From: Panicum virgatum
Taxonomy: Eukaryota; Streptophyta; Magnoliopsida; Poales; Poaceae
DNA: 64,000 bases
Assembly (NCBI RefSeq): GCF_016808335.1
Contig: NC_053138.1
Location: forward strand, 10,471,900-10,535,899
Direction: 5' to 3'
Below are positions 63,825-64,000 of this stretch, piece after piece. Position 1 is the first letter of the stretch. Each line of letters opens with the position of its first letter. Made by a program: the position numbers and the translations under genes. Under the pieces are notes generated by a model. That model did no database searches and had not been told where the DNA came from. It saw only the letters and a program-made list of their open reading frames with translations.

Positions 63825-64000
63825 GCCAGTGGGCGTCTTTGTTAGGTTTGGACAACATCCATATAGTAGAACGCGAAACACCTCTGGATAAGGCAACATA
63901 TAGATGTCCGTGGGAGAAAACTCATTCTGGAAGATAAATCTCAACATTCGGGATAGTTTGACCCTGAGCTTTGTTTATAGTCATTGCAAAACTAAGACTT
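63825..64000 (-). pseudogene. Helitron PIF1-type helicase C-terminus, broken
   Basis: The minus-strand frame reads SFAMTINKAQGQTIPNVEIY, then a TGA after LPE, then VFSHGHLYVALSRGVSRST. This is the final helicase motif region of Helitron RepHel proteins. The internal stop and divergence in the last residues show that it is decayed. The rest lies beyond the window. Confidence 0.85.

Larger units (their letters stand above)
46772..64000 (-). mobile_element. Autonomous-type Helitron, reverse strand, extends past window
   Basis: The minus-strand 3' end is at 46772 (CTAG at 46772-46775, hairpin GTGCGTGCCGCAC just inside). The helicase C-terminus is at 63825-64000 on the same strand. The two were contiguous before insertion of a solo LTR (47338-63634). 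The 5' end and Rep domain lie beyond 64000. The helicase has a stop, so this copy is inactive. Confidence 0.7.

Overview
The window is plant nuclear DNA, almost certainly from a grass (Poaceae). It has no intact ordinary protein-coding gene. It holds a cluster of non-coding loci that look like miR2118-triggered 21-nt reproductive phasiRNA precursors (21-PHAS), broken up by many transposable elements. The grass assignment rests on three things: tandem PHAS-type loci with miR2118-like target sites, very long-LTR chromodomain Gypsy and Sirevirus-like Copia elements, and grass-style Helitrons, Pack-MULEs and MITEs.

About 1.7-12.5 kb is the core of the cluster. Units of roughly 0.4-1.4 kb, all on the + strand, repeat a shared layout. 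First comes an upstream motif (TTGATGAAATAG), then 40-140 nt later a TATA box (usually CTATAAAATGG), then 120-490 nt further a 22-nt site complementary to the miR2118 family (core GGCATCAGGA or close variants). I count eleven good sites (3572, 4986, 5849, 6446, 7467, 8739, 8953, 10540, 11339, 12016, 30418) and one site with a 5-nt deletion (43899). The cluster grew by block duplication. Units L1-L3 (about 0.6-5 kb) are repeated as L12-L14 (25.3-46.3 kb, now stretched by insertions), and 6.35-8.85 kb is repeated as 8.86-10.64 kb.

The insertions, with target-site duplications (TSDs) read by eye, are as follows. A Stowaway MITE, a hAT MITE and a Tourist MITE lie inside the cluster. A full-length Copia/Sirevirus-like element (12507-24305, TSD ATAGC) carries a solo LTR inside its reverse transcriptase. 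A LINE-like element (26097-28445) carries a GT61 glycosyltransferase fragment. A Helitron (29139-30131) splits the promoter motif of L13. A reverse-strand, internally deleted Copia relative (30533-40063) carries another solo LTR (37852-39128). A second Helitron (about 40770-43802) contains a Pack-MULE (41368-43256) with a decayed MYC/JAM-type bHLH gene copy. A further insertion (43919-44765) and a solo LTR (44796-46266) break up L14.

From 46772 to the window end lies a reverse-strand Helitron whose decayed helicase C-terminus is at 63825-64000. It is split by a solo LTR (47338-63634), which is itself split by a young 13.7-kb Tekay/Del-type Gypsy element (47937-61612, TSD CACCG) with 3.38-kb LTRs. 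This Gypsy has an intact pol and chromodomain, a gag broken by stops and a frameshift, and two paralogous accessory ORFs upstream of gag. The ATGs of both accessory ORFs and of gag each follow directly on a splice-acceptor-like CAG. The LTR also holds an acidic reading frame split by an intron-like gap.

The most interesting system is the PHAS cluster. The expected mechanism is transcription from these promoters, cleavage by the 22-nt miR2118, conversion to double-stranded RNA and dicing into 21-nt phased siRNAs. Its state here (duplicated promoters, lost sites, transposons placed just after the cleavage point) shows how such clusters grow and decay. Assignment to miR2118 is from recognition of the family sequence and needs small-RNA data to confirm.
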